A stretch of DNA of 64,000 bases from Streptomyces sp. NRRL WC-3626 (GTDB lineage: Bacteria; Actinomycetota; Actinomycetes; Streptomycetales; Streptomycetaceae), in assembly GCF_000718785.1 (NCBI RefSeq), contig NZ_JOCA01000002.1, positions 520,594-584,593 on the forward strand, read 5' to 3'. The notes beneath the pieces are model-generated. The model made no database searches. It saw only the letters and a list, made by a program, of their open reading frames with translations, and had not been told where the DNA came from. This document shows, in pieces, positions 17,112 through 25,243 of the stretch (positions within the stretch are counted from its first letter, which is position 1; every line of letters begins with the position of its first letter). The position numbers and the translations under genes were made by a program.

Positions 17112-18038
17112 TCAGCCGAGGGCTCTCAAGCCCGGGGTGACGGCGATCAGGACGGGGATCGTCGGGATCAGGGACGCCACCGCCGTGAGGCGTAGCCGGT
17201 GGGCCGGGGTGAGGCGGTTCTCGGGGGTGAGGAGGCGGTGGACGCGGGCCGGGACGTGGGTTCCGGGGGTGGTGAAGACCCCGCGGTCCTCGTTGAGTTC
17301 CACCAGCGCCAGTGCCGTGGTCAGCCGGCCGAAGCGGCGGGACGCCATGTCGTCGGCGGCGAGTTCGACCAGCCGGTGCATCTCGTCGCGGAACGCCGCG
17401 AACACCGGCACCTGCGGGAAACCGCCCGCCAGCGCCGAGGAACAGTGCCGCAGCCAGTCGTGCCGGGCCTGCGCGTGCCCCCGCTCATGGGCGAGGACGG
17501 CGTCCAGCTGTCTGCCCTTCAGCCGGCGCAGCGCGGCCGTGGTGACGACCAGCCGGGGCGGGGTGCCGGGCAGCCACCAGGCGTCGGGCCGCTCACCCTC
17601 CAGGACCACGAGCCGCTCGGAGTTCGCCTGCTCCCCGGGCAACAGCGGCGCCCGCACCCGCAGTTCGGCCCGGCGTGCCCGGCGCCGGGCGCGGGCCCGT
17701 ACGACCTCGCGGACCAGCATCGCCGCGCTCCACAGCCCGCCGGACGCCAGCGTCACCGCGGTGGTCTGCGCCAGGAGCCCGGCCGTGCCGAGCGTGTACG
17801 CCTCCACGACCGCACGGGGCGCGGTGGCGAACACCCGGCCACCCACCGCCCGCCAGGCGGCCGCCGCGCTGAACGTCATCGAGAGCGCGCAGCACAGCAG
17901 CACCGCCGCGATCACGCACTGCCACGCCCACAGCGCCACCACCGGTTCACGGTCCGGCCAGTCGGCCCGGGCCAGCAGCCGGGGACCCAGGACGGCGGTC
18001 AGGACACCGAGCATCAGCAGGGCCGCGGGGAGGATCAT
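17112..18038 (-). CDS. M56-family (BlaR1/MecR1-like) membrane metallopeptidase
   Basis: 308 residues with three N-terminal transmembrane helices (~1-20, 35-58, 83-107), a cytoplasmic zinc-peptidase domain and a final helix (~280-300). The HExxH motif is AHERGHAQ (His184, Glu185, His188), with the downstream ELAADDMASRR supplying the third ligand. In BlaR1 this domain cleaves the BlaI repressor after a sensor domain binds beta-lactam. Here the C-terminal sensor domain is missing and no BlaI-like gene is adjacent, so its target is unknown. The DUF5134 gene lies 74 bp upstream on the same strand. Confidence 0.9.
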   Translation of the reverse strand: MILPAALLMLGVLTAVLGPRLLARADWPDREPVVALWAWQCVIAAVLLCCALSMTFSAAAAWRAVGGRVFATAPRAVVEAYTLGTAGLLAQTTAVTLASGGLWSAAMLVREVVRARARRRARRAELRVRAPLLPGEQANSERLVVLEGERPDAWWLPGTPPRLVVTTAALRRLKGRQLDAVLAHERGHAQARHDWLRHCSSALAGGFPQVPVFAAFRDEMHRLVELAADDMASRRFGRLTTALALVELNEDRGVFTTPGTHVPARVHRLLTPENRLTPAHRLRLTAVASLIPTIPVLIAVTPGLRALG

Positions 18039-18112
18039 GTCCGCAGCCTATGAGCGCGGGCCGTCCGGAACACGGTCACCGGCGCCGAAGTGACGCAGGC
18101 AACGGTCCGCCC

Positions 18113-18667
18113 TCACAGCGTCAGCAGCATCGCCACCATCGCGATCCCCATGGACAGCCGGCAGGCCCGCGCCAGCTCCGGCCGGTCGCCCCAGCCGGCA
18201 GCGGCACCCGCGCCCCCCGTCGCGGAGGCCCCGGGCACCAGCCGTACGCCGGTGGCGAGCACGTACGCCGTGAAGTAGAGCAACAGCGCCCCGGTGAGCA
18301 GGGGTACGCCGGCCCCGCCGTGCCCGTGGGCGCCACCCCGCCCCGTGGCGGCCATGGTCACCGCCATGTACACCATCGCCCCGGCACCCATCAGATGGTG
18401 CAGATGCCGCGCCCCGCCGCGGGCCGTCCACAGCGCGTGCAGCCCCGCCGCGCCGAACACCACCGCGAGGGCCGGCCAGGCCCAGCCGGGTGGTGTGAGC
18501 ACCGCCGCCGGCACGGCCATCACGGCCATGCCGAAGCCCATGAGCGCCTCGCCGCCCGCGGCGCGGCGCTGCTCCACCACATGGCTGCGCATGCGCAGCA
18601 GACAGTAGGCGCCGGTCGCCGCGCAGAGCGCGACCAGCAGCCAGCCGGACGACGCCGGTCCGTGCAC
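18113..18667 (-). CDS. DUF5134 family membrane protein
   Basis: 184 residues with five hydrophobic segments (WLLVALCAATGAYCLL, MGFGMAVMAVPAAVL, WPALAVVFGAAGLHALW, HHLMGAGAMVYMAVTMAA, PLLTGALLLYFTAYVLA) and a last one at the C-terminus. The HLHHLMGAGAMVYM stretch, with clustered His and Met, is typical of DUF5134 and suggests a possible metal-binding role. GTG at 18667 was chosen for its GGGGGAGG Shine-Dalgarno; the longer frame to 18796 runs into the operator of the divergent FUSC gene. It is upstream of and probably co-transcribed with the M56 peptidase. Confidence 0.8.
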   Translation of the reverse strand: MHGPASSGWLLVALCAATGAYCLLRMRSHVVEQRRAAGGEALMGFGMAVMAVPAAVLTPPGWAWPALAVVFGAAGLHALWTARGGARHLHHLMGAGAMVYMAVTMAATGRGGAHGHGGAGVPLLTGALLLYFTAYVLATGVRLVPGASATGGAGAAAGWGDRPELARACRLSMGIAMVAMLLTL

Positions 18668-18794
18668 CCCGAACCTCCCCCTCGCCCCGCCGGACGGTCG
18701 TCCATGGCATGCCCGGTCCCGGCCGCGGACACCCGGGCGCACGGGAGTGAGAAGGGAGCGTGCGGGGAGCGCGGCCGGGCGGGCCATATATTTC

Positions 18795-18811
18795 ACAGGT
18801 AAAACACCTGT
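18795..18811. promoter_or_regulatory. Inverted repeat ACAGGT-AAAAC-ACCTGT before the FUSC-MarR operon
   Basis: Perfect 6-bp arms, 15 bp before the FUSC start, in an AT-richer patch (TAAAACACCTGTTAACC). MarR proteins often bind such sites over the promoter of their own operon. Confidence 0.55.
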
Positions 18812-18825
18812 TAACCTTGTTCTTC

Positions 18826-20496
18826 ATGAGCAGTGCGACCCCCACCCCTACCGCCCCACGGCCCGCCCGGCGCCTCCCGCTCGCCGCCCCGCTGCGCCTC
18901 GGGCGGCCCTCCGACATCTGGTTCAAGCCCGCCCTCAGCGTGGTCGCCGCGGTCGCACCGCCCAGCCTGCTCCTGGTGGCGCTCGGCCGCCTGGACCTCG
19001 CGATGTACACCATGGCGGGCTCCCTGTGCGCCCTCTACGCCCACAACCTTCCGTACGCCGCCCGGGCCAGGGCGCTCGCGTGGGTGGTGCTCGGCATGCT
19101 CGGCGGCCTCGCCGCGGCCCTGGTCACCGCCTCCCTCACCACGAACGCCGTGGTCCTGGTCACCGTCGGCGCCGTACTGGCCGCCGTGCAGAAGGCGCTG
19201 TGCGACGCCACCCGCATCGGCCCGCCCGGCCACGTGATCCTCACCTTCGTCAGCTCCGCCGCGCTGTTCGTGCCCCAGACCCCCGGCCAGGTCCCCGGCC
19301 ACCTCGCCCTCGCCACCGCGGCCGGCGCCTGGGCCTACCTCGTGGGCATGGCGCCCGCACCGCTGCGGCCGCACGGCCCCGAACGCCGCGCCACCGCCCG
19401 CGCCCTCAACGCCGCCGCCGCGTACGCCCGCGCGGGCGGCACCGGTGAGCGCACGGCCGCGTACGCCGCCGTACACACCGCGTGGCAGTCCCTCCTCTCC
19501 GCCGGCGACCGGCCCTCCGCGACCCGCCGCGCCCTCGAACGGCTCGTGGTCCGTGCCGAGGTCGCCCTCGCCGCGCCCGCCGACGCCGACCCCGTACGGC
19601 TGCGCGCCTGGGCGCGCGCCCTGCGCGGCACCGGAGCCGTCCCGCCCACCGACGACCCCCGCGCGGACGCCGCCGAACTTCTCGGCGTCGCCACCGAGCG
19701 AGCCACCCCGACCCGGCCCCTGTGGACCAGGCTCGGCCCGCTCACGCCCATCGCCGTACGCACCGCGCTCGGCTGTGCCCTCGCCGGCTACGTCTCCCTC
19801 GCCCTCGGTGTCGGCCGCCCCTACTGGGCCCTGGTCACCGCCGCCTCGCTCTACCAGGTCAACATCACCCTCACCTGGAGCCGGGCCGTCCAGCGGGTCG
19901 TCGGCAACCTCGCCGGCGTGCTGCTCTTCGCCGCAGTCGTCCCCGTCGCCCACCTCGGCCCGCTCGCCCTCGTGCTCTGCTGCCTGCTGTTCAACTTCGG
20001 CGCCGAGGCGCTCATCGGCCGCAACTACTGGCTCGGCAGCGTCTGCGTGACCCCGCTGGCGCTGCTCGTCACCGAGTTCGCCGGATACCAGCGGCCCGGT
20101 GAACTGATCACCGACCGCGCGGTGGACACCCTCGTCGGCGCCGTGGTCGGCTTCGCCGCCGCCGTGGCCGTCACCAACCGGCGGGCGGGCGACCGCGTGG
20201 AACGGGCCCTCGTCACGGCCGACCGCGCGCGCGAACACGCCGCCCGCCTCCTCGCCGGGCCCCGGCCCGCCCCCGCCGTCCTGGACGCCGCCCGCCGTGA
20301 CCTCGCGGCCGCCCTGGTCGACCTGAGGGCCACCGCAGACGCCGCGTCCGGCGAGTGGTGGCACCGTGCGCCGGCCCAGGAGCGGGTCGTGCTCGCCGAG
20401 CAGACCGGACACCGTACGCTCGCGGCGACGGTACGACGCCAGGGGCTGCTCCCGGACCCCGGCGCGAGCACGAACACGGAGGACGTACGGCCATGA
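18826..20496 (+). CDS. FUSC-family membrane transporter protein
   Basis: 556 residues. Two transmembrane blocks (~35-165 and ~315-445) are separated by a soluble helical region and followed by a ~110-residue cytoplasmic tail, the FUSC/YccS plan. The second block holds GRPYWALVTAASLYQVN, followed by LTWSRAVQRVVGNLAGVLL, the usual FUSC_2 consensus. It probably acts as an efflux carrier for aromatic or amphipathic acids. It is the first gene of a two-gene operon whose second gene, a MarR regulator, starts inside its stop codon (ATGA), giving tight co-expression of pump and regulator. Confidence 0.85.
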   Translation: MSSATPTPTAPRPARRLPLAAPLRLGRPSDIWFKPALSVVAAVAPPSLLLVALGRLDLAMYTMAGSLCALYAHNLPYAARARALAWVVLGMLGGLAAALVTASLTTNAVVLVTVGAVLAAVQKALCDATRIGPPGHVILTFVSSAALFVPQTPGQVPGHLALATAAGAWAYLVGMAPAPLRPHGPERRATARALNAAAAYARAGGTGERTAAYAAVHTAWQSLLSAGDRPSATRRALERLVVRAEVALAAPADADPVRLRAWARALRGTGAVPPTDDPRADAAELLGVATERATPTRPLWTRLGPLTPIAVRTALGCALAGYVSLALGVGRPYWALVTAASLYQVNITLTWSRAVQRVVGNLAGVLLFAAVVPVAHLGPLALVLCCLLFNFGAEALIGRNYWLGSVCVTPLALLVTEFAGYQRPGELITDRAVDTLVGAVVGFAAAVAVTNRRAGDRVERALVTADRAREHAARLLAGPRPAPAVLDAARRDLAAALVDLRATADAASGEWWHRAPAQERVVLAEQTGHRTLAATVRRQGLLPDPGASTNTEDVRP

Positions 20497-21071
20497 CGGC
20501 GACCGAAGGACCAGCGGCGGCCGACGGCGGCGGACCGGCGGCGGACGGGGAGTCGCCCGACGGCCCACGGGGCGACACCGTCGCCGCCGTCGTCCGGCAG
20601 TGGCGAGCCGTCCACCCCGGCCTCGACACCGGACCCATGGAGGTCATCGGCCGCATCAACCGCTGCGCCGCCCTCCTGCAGCAGGCGGAGGACGCCCCGC
20701 TGCGCCGTGCCGGCCTGACCCGTCCGGAGTTCGACCTGCTGGGCGCGCTGCGCCGCACCGGTCATGAGCTCACCCCGAGCGAGCTGGCCCGCGAGACCTT
20801 CTCCTCGGGGGCCGCCGTCACCAAACGCCTCAAGCAGCTCAGCGAGCGCGGACTGGTCGAACGGCGCGGCGACACCCGCGACCGCAGGGTCGCCCATGTC
20901 CGCCTCACCGACTCCGGACGCGACCTGGTCGACGGCATCCTGCCCGCGCAGCTCGCCTACGAGACCGCCGTACTGTCCGGTCTGGACAGCACGGAACTCG
21001 GCGAGCTCGCCGCTCTGCTCGGCGAACTCCTCGGCCAGCTGGAAGGACGCCTGGGCGCCCTGCGGGCCTGA
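20493..21071 (+). CDS. MarR-family transcriptional regulator
   Basis: 192 residues. A ~45-residue polar N-terminal extension precedes the MarR winged helix (EVIGRINRCAALLQQAEDAPLRRAGLTRPEFDLLGALRRTGHELTPSELARETFSSGAAVTKRLKQLSERGLVERRGDTRDRRVAHVRLTDSGRD). The DxRD wing (DTRDRR) is clear. The ATG at 20493 overlaps the TGA of the FUSC gene. It most likely represses the FUSC-MarR operon through the palindrome at 18795 and is released by a substrate of the pump, as for other MarR-pump pairs. Confidence 0.92.
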   Translation: MTATEGPAAADGGGPAADGESPDGPRGDTVAAVVRQWRAVHPGLDTGPMEVIGRINRCAALLQQAEDAPLRRAGLTRPEFDLLGALRRTGHELTPSELARETFSSGAAVTKRLKQLSERGLVERRGDTRDRRVAHVRLTDSGRDLVDGILPAQLAYETAVLSGLDSTELGELAALLGELLGQLEGRLGALRA

Positions 21072-21091
21072 GCCGGGCGTGCCCCCGGGCC

Positions 21092-21496
21092 CTAGATGCC
21101 CGGCCGGTACCGGAGCGGGTGCTGCTCCGGGATCTCCACCAGCACGATCGGCGTGCCGTCCGGGTCGGCGATCCACATCTCGAGCAGCCCCCACGGCTCC
21201 AGCAGCGGCGGACGGACGATGTCGACGCCCTTGCCCGCCAGCTCCTCGTGCGTGACCGCGATGTCCTCGACCTGGAGCCACAGCCGTACGTCCGGGGACG
21301 AGGGCGCCGCCGACGAGGAGCCCGCGCGGCCCGAGAGCTCCAGGAATCCGCCGCCGAGGAAGTAGACGGTGCCGCGCTCCGGGCCGGTGCCGAACTCGCG
21401 GTGGACGGCCAGGCCCAGCCGCTCCCCGTAGAAGGCGCGGGAACGGTCGGGGTCGGTGGGGCGGAGCAGGATGCGGCTGCTCAGTACATGCACCAT
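21092..21496 (-). CDS. VOC-family (glyoxalase/bleomycin-resistance-like) protein
   Basis: 134 residues with the paired beta-alpha-beta-beta-beta units of the vicinal oxygen chelate fold: MVHVLSSRILLRPTDPDRSRAFYGERLGLAV, TVYFLGGGFLELSG, RLWLQVEDIAVTHEELAGKGVDIVRPPLLEPWGLLEMWIADPDGTPIVLVEI. The C-terminal Glu is in the usual metal-ligand position. Substrate unknown. The start at 21496 matches the family; the frame could extend upstream but without similarity. It is convergent with the MarR gene and divergent from the GNAT gene. Confidence 0.85.
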   Translation of the reverse strand: MVHVLSSRILLRPTDPDRSRAFYGERLGLAVHREFGTGPERGTVYFLGGGFLELSGRAGSSSAAPSSPDVRLWLQVEDIAVTHEELAGKGVDIVRPPLLEPWGLLEMWIADPDGTPIVLVEIPEQHPLRYRPGI

Positions 21497-21578
21497 GCGG
21501 CCGAGCGTAGTGGCCGGGTTACCCTCGATCCCGCCCGAGCCACGCCGGAAGGCGCCCAGGAGAACCGGAGACGTGCCC

Positions 21579-22121
21579 ATGGATTCCGCCACCGACACCG
21601 CGCTGACCTTCCGCGACGCGACCGACGCCGATGTGGACGTCCTCGTCGCGCTGATCCAGTCGGCGTACCGGGGCGATGCCAGCAGGGCCGGGTGGACCAC
21701 CGAGGCGGACATCCTCGAGGGGCAGCGGACCGACCCGGAGGGTGTGCTGGAGGTCATCGAGTCCCCGGACAGCCGGCTGCTCACGGTCGAGCGGGACGGT
21801 CGCGTCGTCGCCTGCTGCCAGCTCGAACACCGCGGCGCACACGCCTACTTCGGGATGTTCTCGGTCAGCCCCGCCCTCCAGGGCGCGGGACTGGGCAGGA
21901 CGATCATCGCAGAGGCGGAACGTCGGGCCCGCGCGGACTGGGGTGTGAGCGAGATGCACATGACGGTGATCTCCGTGCGCGACGATCTGATCGCCTGGTA
22001 CGAACGGCGCGGCTACCGCCGTACGGGCCGGACGACACCCTTCCCGTACGGCGACGAGCGCTTCGGCATCCCGCAGCGGGACGACCTGGAGTTCGAGCTG
22101 CTGGTGAAGGAACTGGTCTGA
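21579..22121 (+). CDS. GNAT-family N-acetyltransferase
   Basis: 180 residues. The acetyl-CoA-binding motif A is clear: HAYFGMFSVSPALQGAGLGRTIIAEAERRARADWG, followed by motif B MHMTVISVRDDLIAWYERRGYRRTGRT. The N-terminal part (LTFRDATDADVDVLVALIQSAYRGD) and the C-terminal PFGIPQR-like strand resemble small-molecule acetyltransferases. Substrate unknown. ATG at 21579 with GGAG eight bases upstream. Only 4 bp separate its stop from the convergent GDPD gene. Confidence 0.88.
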   Translation: MDSATDTALTFRDATDADVDVLVALIQSAYRGDASRAGWTTEADILEGQRTDPEGVLEVIESPDSRLLTVERDGRVVACCQLEHRGAHAYFGMFSVSPALQGAGLGRTIIAEAERRARADWGVSEMHMTVISVRDDLIAWYERRGYRRTGRTTPFPYGDERFGIPQRDDLEFELLVKELV

Positions 22122-22125
22122 CGCC

Positions 22126-22809
22126 TCACGCCGTGAAGCGGCCGGTGCGCTTGATCTCCGGATAGTCGGTGGTGGCGCCGTCGAGTCCCAGGGCGCGCAC
22201 CAGCCGGAGGTGGTCCTGGGTGTTCACCACCCAGCCGAAGATCCTCAGCTCGGCCTTCCGCGCCTGCTCGACGATCTCCAGGGTGAGCCGGCGGATGTTG
22301 AGACAGACGGCCCCCGCCCCGGCCGTGACCGCCCGCTCCACGACGTCCGTGCCGTAGCGGCTCGCCACGAGTGCCGTACGGACGCCGGGCACCAGACGGG
22401 CGATCTCCGTGATCGCCTCGTCGTGGAACGAGGACACTTCGACCCGGTCGGTCAGATCCCGCGCGTTCATCACCCCGGCCAGCGCACGGGCCGCCTGGAC
22501 GTCCTTGATCTCGGCCTGCAGAGGCGCCCGTACGGCGTCGAGCACCTCCTCGAAGACGGGAATCCGCTCGCCCCGTCCGGCGTCCAGGGCACGCAGCTCG
22601 GCGAGCGTCCTGTCGGCGATCGCGCCCGTGCCGTCGGTGGTGCGGTCCACCTCGGCGTCGTGCATGACGACGAGTGCGCCGTCCTTGCTCAGATGGAGGT
22701 CGAGTTCGATGACGTCGAGGCCCGACTCCTGGGCGGCGACGAAGGAACGGAGGGTGTTCTCGGGTTCGACACCCATGATTCCGCGGTGACCGATGGTGAG
22801 GAAGTTCAA
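22126..22809 (-). CDS. Glycerophosphodiester phosphodiesterase
   Basis: 227 residues from a TTG start at 22809, where relatives begin (xNFLTIGHRG). The GDPD catalytic set is visible: His8-Arg9 (GHRG), Glu15/Glu17 (GVEPENT), Glu35/Asp37 (VIELDLHLSKDG) and His50 (VVMHD). The TIM barrel ends with RIFGWVVNTQDHLRLVRALGLDGATTDYP. It hydrolyses glycerophosphodiesters from lipids to glycerol-3-phosphate and an alcohol. No signal peptide, so it should be cytosolic. An upstream ATG at 22917 would add 36 low-complexity residues and is less likely. Confidence 0.9.
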   Translation of the reverse strand: MNFLTIGHRGIMGVEPENTLRSFVAAQESGLDVIELDLHLSKDGALVVMHDAEVDRTTDGTGAIADRTLAELRALDAGRGERIPVFEEVLDAVRAPLQAEIKDVQAARALAGVMNARDLTDRVEVSSFHDEAITEIARLVPGVRTALVASRYGTDVVERAVTAGAGAVCLNIRRLTLEIVEQARKAELRIFGWVVNTQDHLRLVRALGLDGATTDYPEIKRTGRFTA

Positions 22810-23011
22810 GGTGCGACTCGCTTCCGTCGACGGCGGCGGGGGGCCGTCCCTACGGCCCTCCTGGACCGTATCGCCTGTGCCCGCCGCGTCCAGAGGCTGA
22901 ACCTCGATCGCGGGCACTGTCGCCCACCCGGGTGTCCGGCAGGAAAAAATGCGGCGAGAACCGGGGTGCGGCAGGATAATTTCCCGAGGTCCCCCTTGCT
23001 GGGAGAAACGG

Positions 23012-23023
23012 CGTATGTATACG
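23012..23023. promoter_or_regulatory. Palindrome CGTATGTATACG upstream of the DUF6421 operon
   Basis: Arms CGTAT and ATACG around GT, 38 bp before the DUF6421 start, in a local AT-rich patch of a GC-rich chromosome. It is a candidate operator or promoter element. Confidence 0.4.
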
Positions 23024-23060
23024 GTCTCCTTACGCGAGGTTCTCCCGTGGAGGATGGGTT

Positions 23061-24458
23061 ATGACGGAAATTCTTGTGCAGGTGGGTGTCGAGGGACAGG
23101 TTCCTTCGGCGACGAGGGTGGTGGAGCACCCGGCGTGGCCCGTGCTCAAGGATGCCGTGGAGCGGATCCGGCCCTGGCAGTCCAAGGACGGTTCGATCGA
23201 CTTCGACGCCGAGGGCGCACCCTCCCGCGACGAGGCCGACGGCGCCGTGCGCGCCGTGATCGGCGCCGTCGGCGAGCTCGCCCCGCTGCTCCCGCACGAC
23301 CGCGCCTATCACGAGGCGCTCGCCGGGGACCTGCGCCGCTGGGCCGACGGCGGCTTCGAGGTGCCCGACTTCCTCGACTCGCTGCTGGCCTTCCAGCCGG
23401 CCGCGCACCGCGAGGACGGCCTGCAGCACCTGGTCGTCTTCCCGATGTACACCCAGAACGGCAACCCGGACCGCAACCTCGAGGCGGTCGTGCTGCGCAT
23501 GGTCTGGCCCGACTGGCTGGCCGAGCTGGAGCGCACCCGCTACGACAACCCGCTGTTCTGCGGCATCACCTTCGAGGACTTCACGGCGGGCTACGACACC
23601 AACTCCGCGGTCCTCTTCCCCGAGACCATCGCGGTGCGCGAGGCCCCCGAGCGGTTCACCTGGGGCGGCATCTTCTGCGACCGCGAGGCCGCCCGTTTCC
23701 GCCGCGTCACCGAGGCCGCCGTGAACATCCTGGGCCTGGAGCTGCCCGAGGACGTCGCCGCGCTGGTGCACGACCAGAAGCGCTGCGAAGAGGCTTTCGT
23801 GCTCTGGGACATGGTCCACGACCGCACCCACAGCCACGGCGACCTGCCGTTCGACCCCTTCATGATCAAGCAGCGCCAGCCGTTCTGGATGTACGGCCTG
23901 GAGGAGCTGCGCTGCGACCTCACCGCCTTCAAGGAGGCCGTGAAGCTGGCCGGCGACGGCGTTCCGCAGGCCCGTGACGTGCAGGTCGCGGTGCTCTTCG
24001 ACCGCATGTTCCGCTTCCCCGTCACCGGCGCGCGCGTCCGCAACTACGACGGACTCGGCGGCCAGCTGCTCTTCGCCTACCTGCACAAGCACGACGTCGT
24101 CCGCTGGACCGACAACAGGCTCTCCATCGACTGGGAGCGCGCCCCGCAGGTCACCAACCAGCTGTGCGCCGAGATCGAGACGCTGTACCGCGACGGCATC
24201 GACCGCCCCAAGCTCGTCCACTGGTTCGCCGGGTACGAGCTGGTCTCCACCTATCTCTCCCCGCACCCGGGCTCCAGGTGGGCCAAGGGTCCCGACGCCC
24301 TCGACCTGACGCAGCCGCCGCGGAAACTCGTGGATGACGTGCTTCCGGACGAGTTTCCGCTGAGCATGTTCTATGAGGCACTGTCCAAGAAGCTGAAGAA
24401 CGTGATCGCCGAGACCAAGGGCATCACGGCGGACGGTGCGGAGCGGGTCGCCGCGTGA
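23061..24458 (+). CDS. DUF6421 family protein, first gene of a three-gene operon
   Basis: 465 residues, soluble, no signal or membrane segment. The family is conserved in actinomycetes but uncharacterised. Notable features are a well-conserved-looking core (HLVVFPMYTQNGNPDRNLEAVVLRMVWPDWLAELE, FCGITFEDFTAGYDTNSAVLFPET, FTWGGIFCDREAARFRRV), a His-rich WDMVHDRTHSHGD near the middle, and a closing LPDEFPLSMFYEALSKKLKNV. The HxxxHSH motif with several Asp/Glu nearby could bind a metal. GGAGG precedes the ATG. The next gene begins 38 bp after its stop (or overlaps it by 4 bp if GTG 24455 is used). Enzymatic role unknown; the SDR and aldolase partners suggest one metabolic step chain. Confidence 0.85.
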   Translation: MTEILVQVGVEGQVPSATRVVEHPAWPVLKDAVERIRPWQSKDGSIDFDAEGAPSRDEADGAVRAVIGAVGELAPLLPHDRAYHEALAGDLRRWADGGFEVPDFLDSLLAFQPAAHREDGLQHLVVFPMYTQNGNPDRNLEAVVLRMVWPDWLAELERTRYDNPLFCGITFEDFTAGYDTNSAVLFPETIAVREAPERFTWGGIFCDREAARFRRVTEAAVNILGLELPEDVAALVHDQKRCEEAFVLWDMVHDRTHSHGDLPFDPFMIKQRQPFWMYGLEELRCDLTAFKEAVKLAGDGVPQARDVQVAVLFDRMFRFPVTGARVRNYDGLGGQLLFAYLHKHDVVRWTDNRLSIDWERAPQVTNQLCAEIETLYRDGIDRPKLVHWFAGYELVSTYLSPHPGSRWAKGPDALDLTQPPRKLVDDVLPDEFPLSMFYEALSKKLKNVIAETKGITADGAERVAA

Positions 24459-24496
24459 GCGATCGCGATTCCACAACTGCTCAGGAGGCGAGGACC

Positions 24497-25243
24497 ATGG
24501 GGAACGGGGCGCTCGAGGGCGCGGTGATCGCGGTGGCCGGAGCGGGCGGACCGGCGGGCCGGGCGGCGCTGCTCAGGCTGGCCGAGGCGGGGGCGACCGT
24601 CGTCGGCTCGGACAACGACCCGGAGCGGCTGGCGGAGGCCGTCGACGCGGCGCGCTACGCGCACGGCGGCGCCACCGTCACCGGTGACACCGTCGACCTG
24701 CTGGACCTGGGCTCCACCCGTGAGTGGGCCACCCGCGTCGAGAAGGAGTTCGGGCGGGTCGACGGCCTGGTGCATCTCGTCGGCGGCTGGCGCGGCAGCG
24801 AGACCTTCACCAAGACCAGCCTGGACGACTGGGACTTCCTGGAGCTGCTGCTGGTGCGCACCGTGCAGCACACCAGCCTCGCCTTCCACGAGGCGCTGCA
24901 GCGCAGCGAGCGGGGCCGGTACGTCCTGATCAGCGCGTCCGGCGCCACCAAACCCACCGCGGGCAACGCCGCGTACGCGGCCGGCAAGGCCGCCGCCGAG
25001 GCGTGGACGCTGGCCATGGGCGACTACTTCCGCAAGGCCGGGGGCGAGCAGGGGCCGACGTCGGCGGCTGCGATCCTGGTGGTGAAGGCGCTGGTGCACG
25101 ACGCGATGCGCGCCGACCGCCCCAACGCGAAGTTCGCGGGCTTCACGGACGTCAAGGACCTCGCCGAGGCCATCGTCGGCGTCTGGGACAAGCCCGCCGC
25201 GGAAGTGAACGGAAACCGTCTGTGGCTGACCGAGAAGCCGTGA
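24497..25243 (+). CDS. Short-chain dehydrogenase/reductase (SDR) family oxidoreductase
   Basis: 248 residues. The Rossmann nucleotide loop reads VAGAGGPAGRAAL (residues 13-24), slightly off the usual TGxxxGxG. The active-site set is Ser146/Ser148 (LISASGA), Tyr160 and Lys164 (AAYAAGKAA). VHLVGGWRGS replaces the usual NNAG motif, so this is a divergent SDR. ATG at 24497 follows AGGAGG; GTG at 24455 overlapping the DUF6421 stop is an alternative. Its own TGA overlaps the GTG of the aldolase gene. Substrate unknown. Confidence 0.88.
   Translation: MGNGALEGAVIAVAGAGGPAGRAALLRLAEAGATVVGSDNDPERLAEAVDAARYAHGGATVTGDTVDLLDLGSTREWATRVEKEFGRVDGLVHLVGGWRGSETFTKTSLDDWDFLELLLVRTVQHTSLAFHEALQRSERGRYVLISASGATKPTAGNAAYAAGKAAAEAWTLAMGDYFRKAGGEQGPTSAAAILVVKALVHDAMRADRPNAKFAGFTDVKDLAEAIVGVWDKPAAEVNGNRLWLTEKP

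Noticed and set aside
18811..20568. 585-residue minus-strand frame
   Set aside because: It is antisense to the FUSC gene, which has convincing transmembrane and family signatures.
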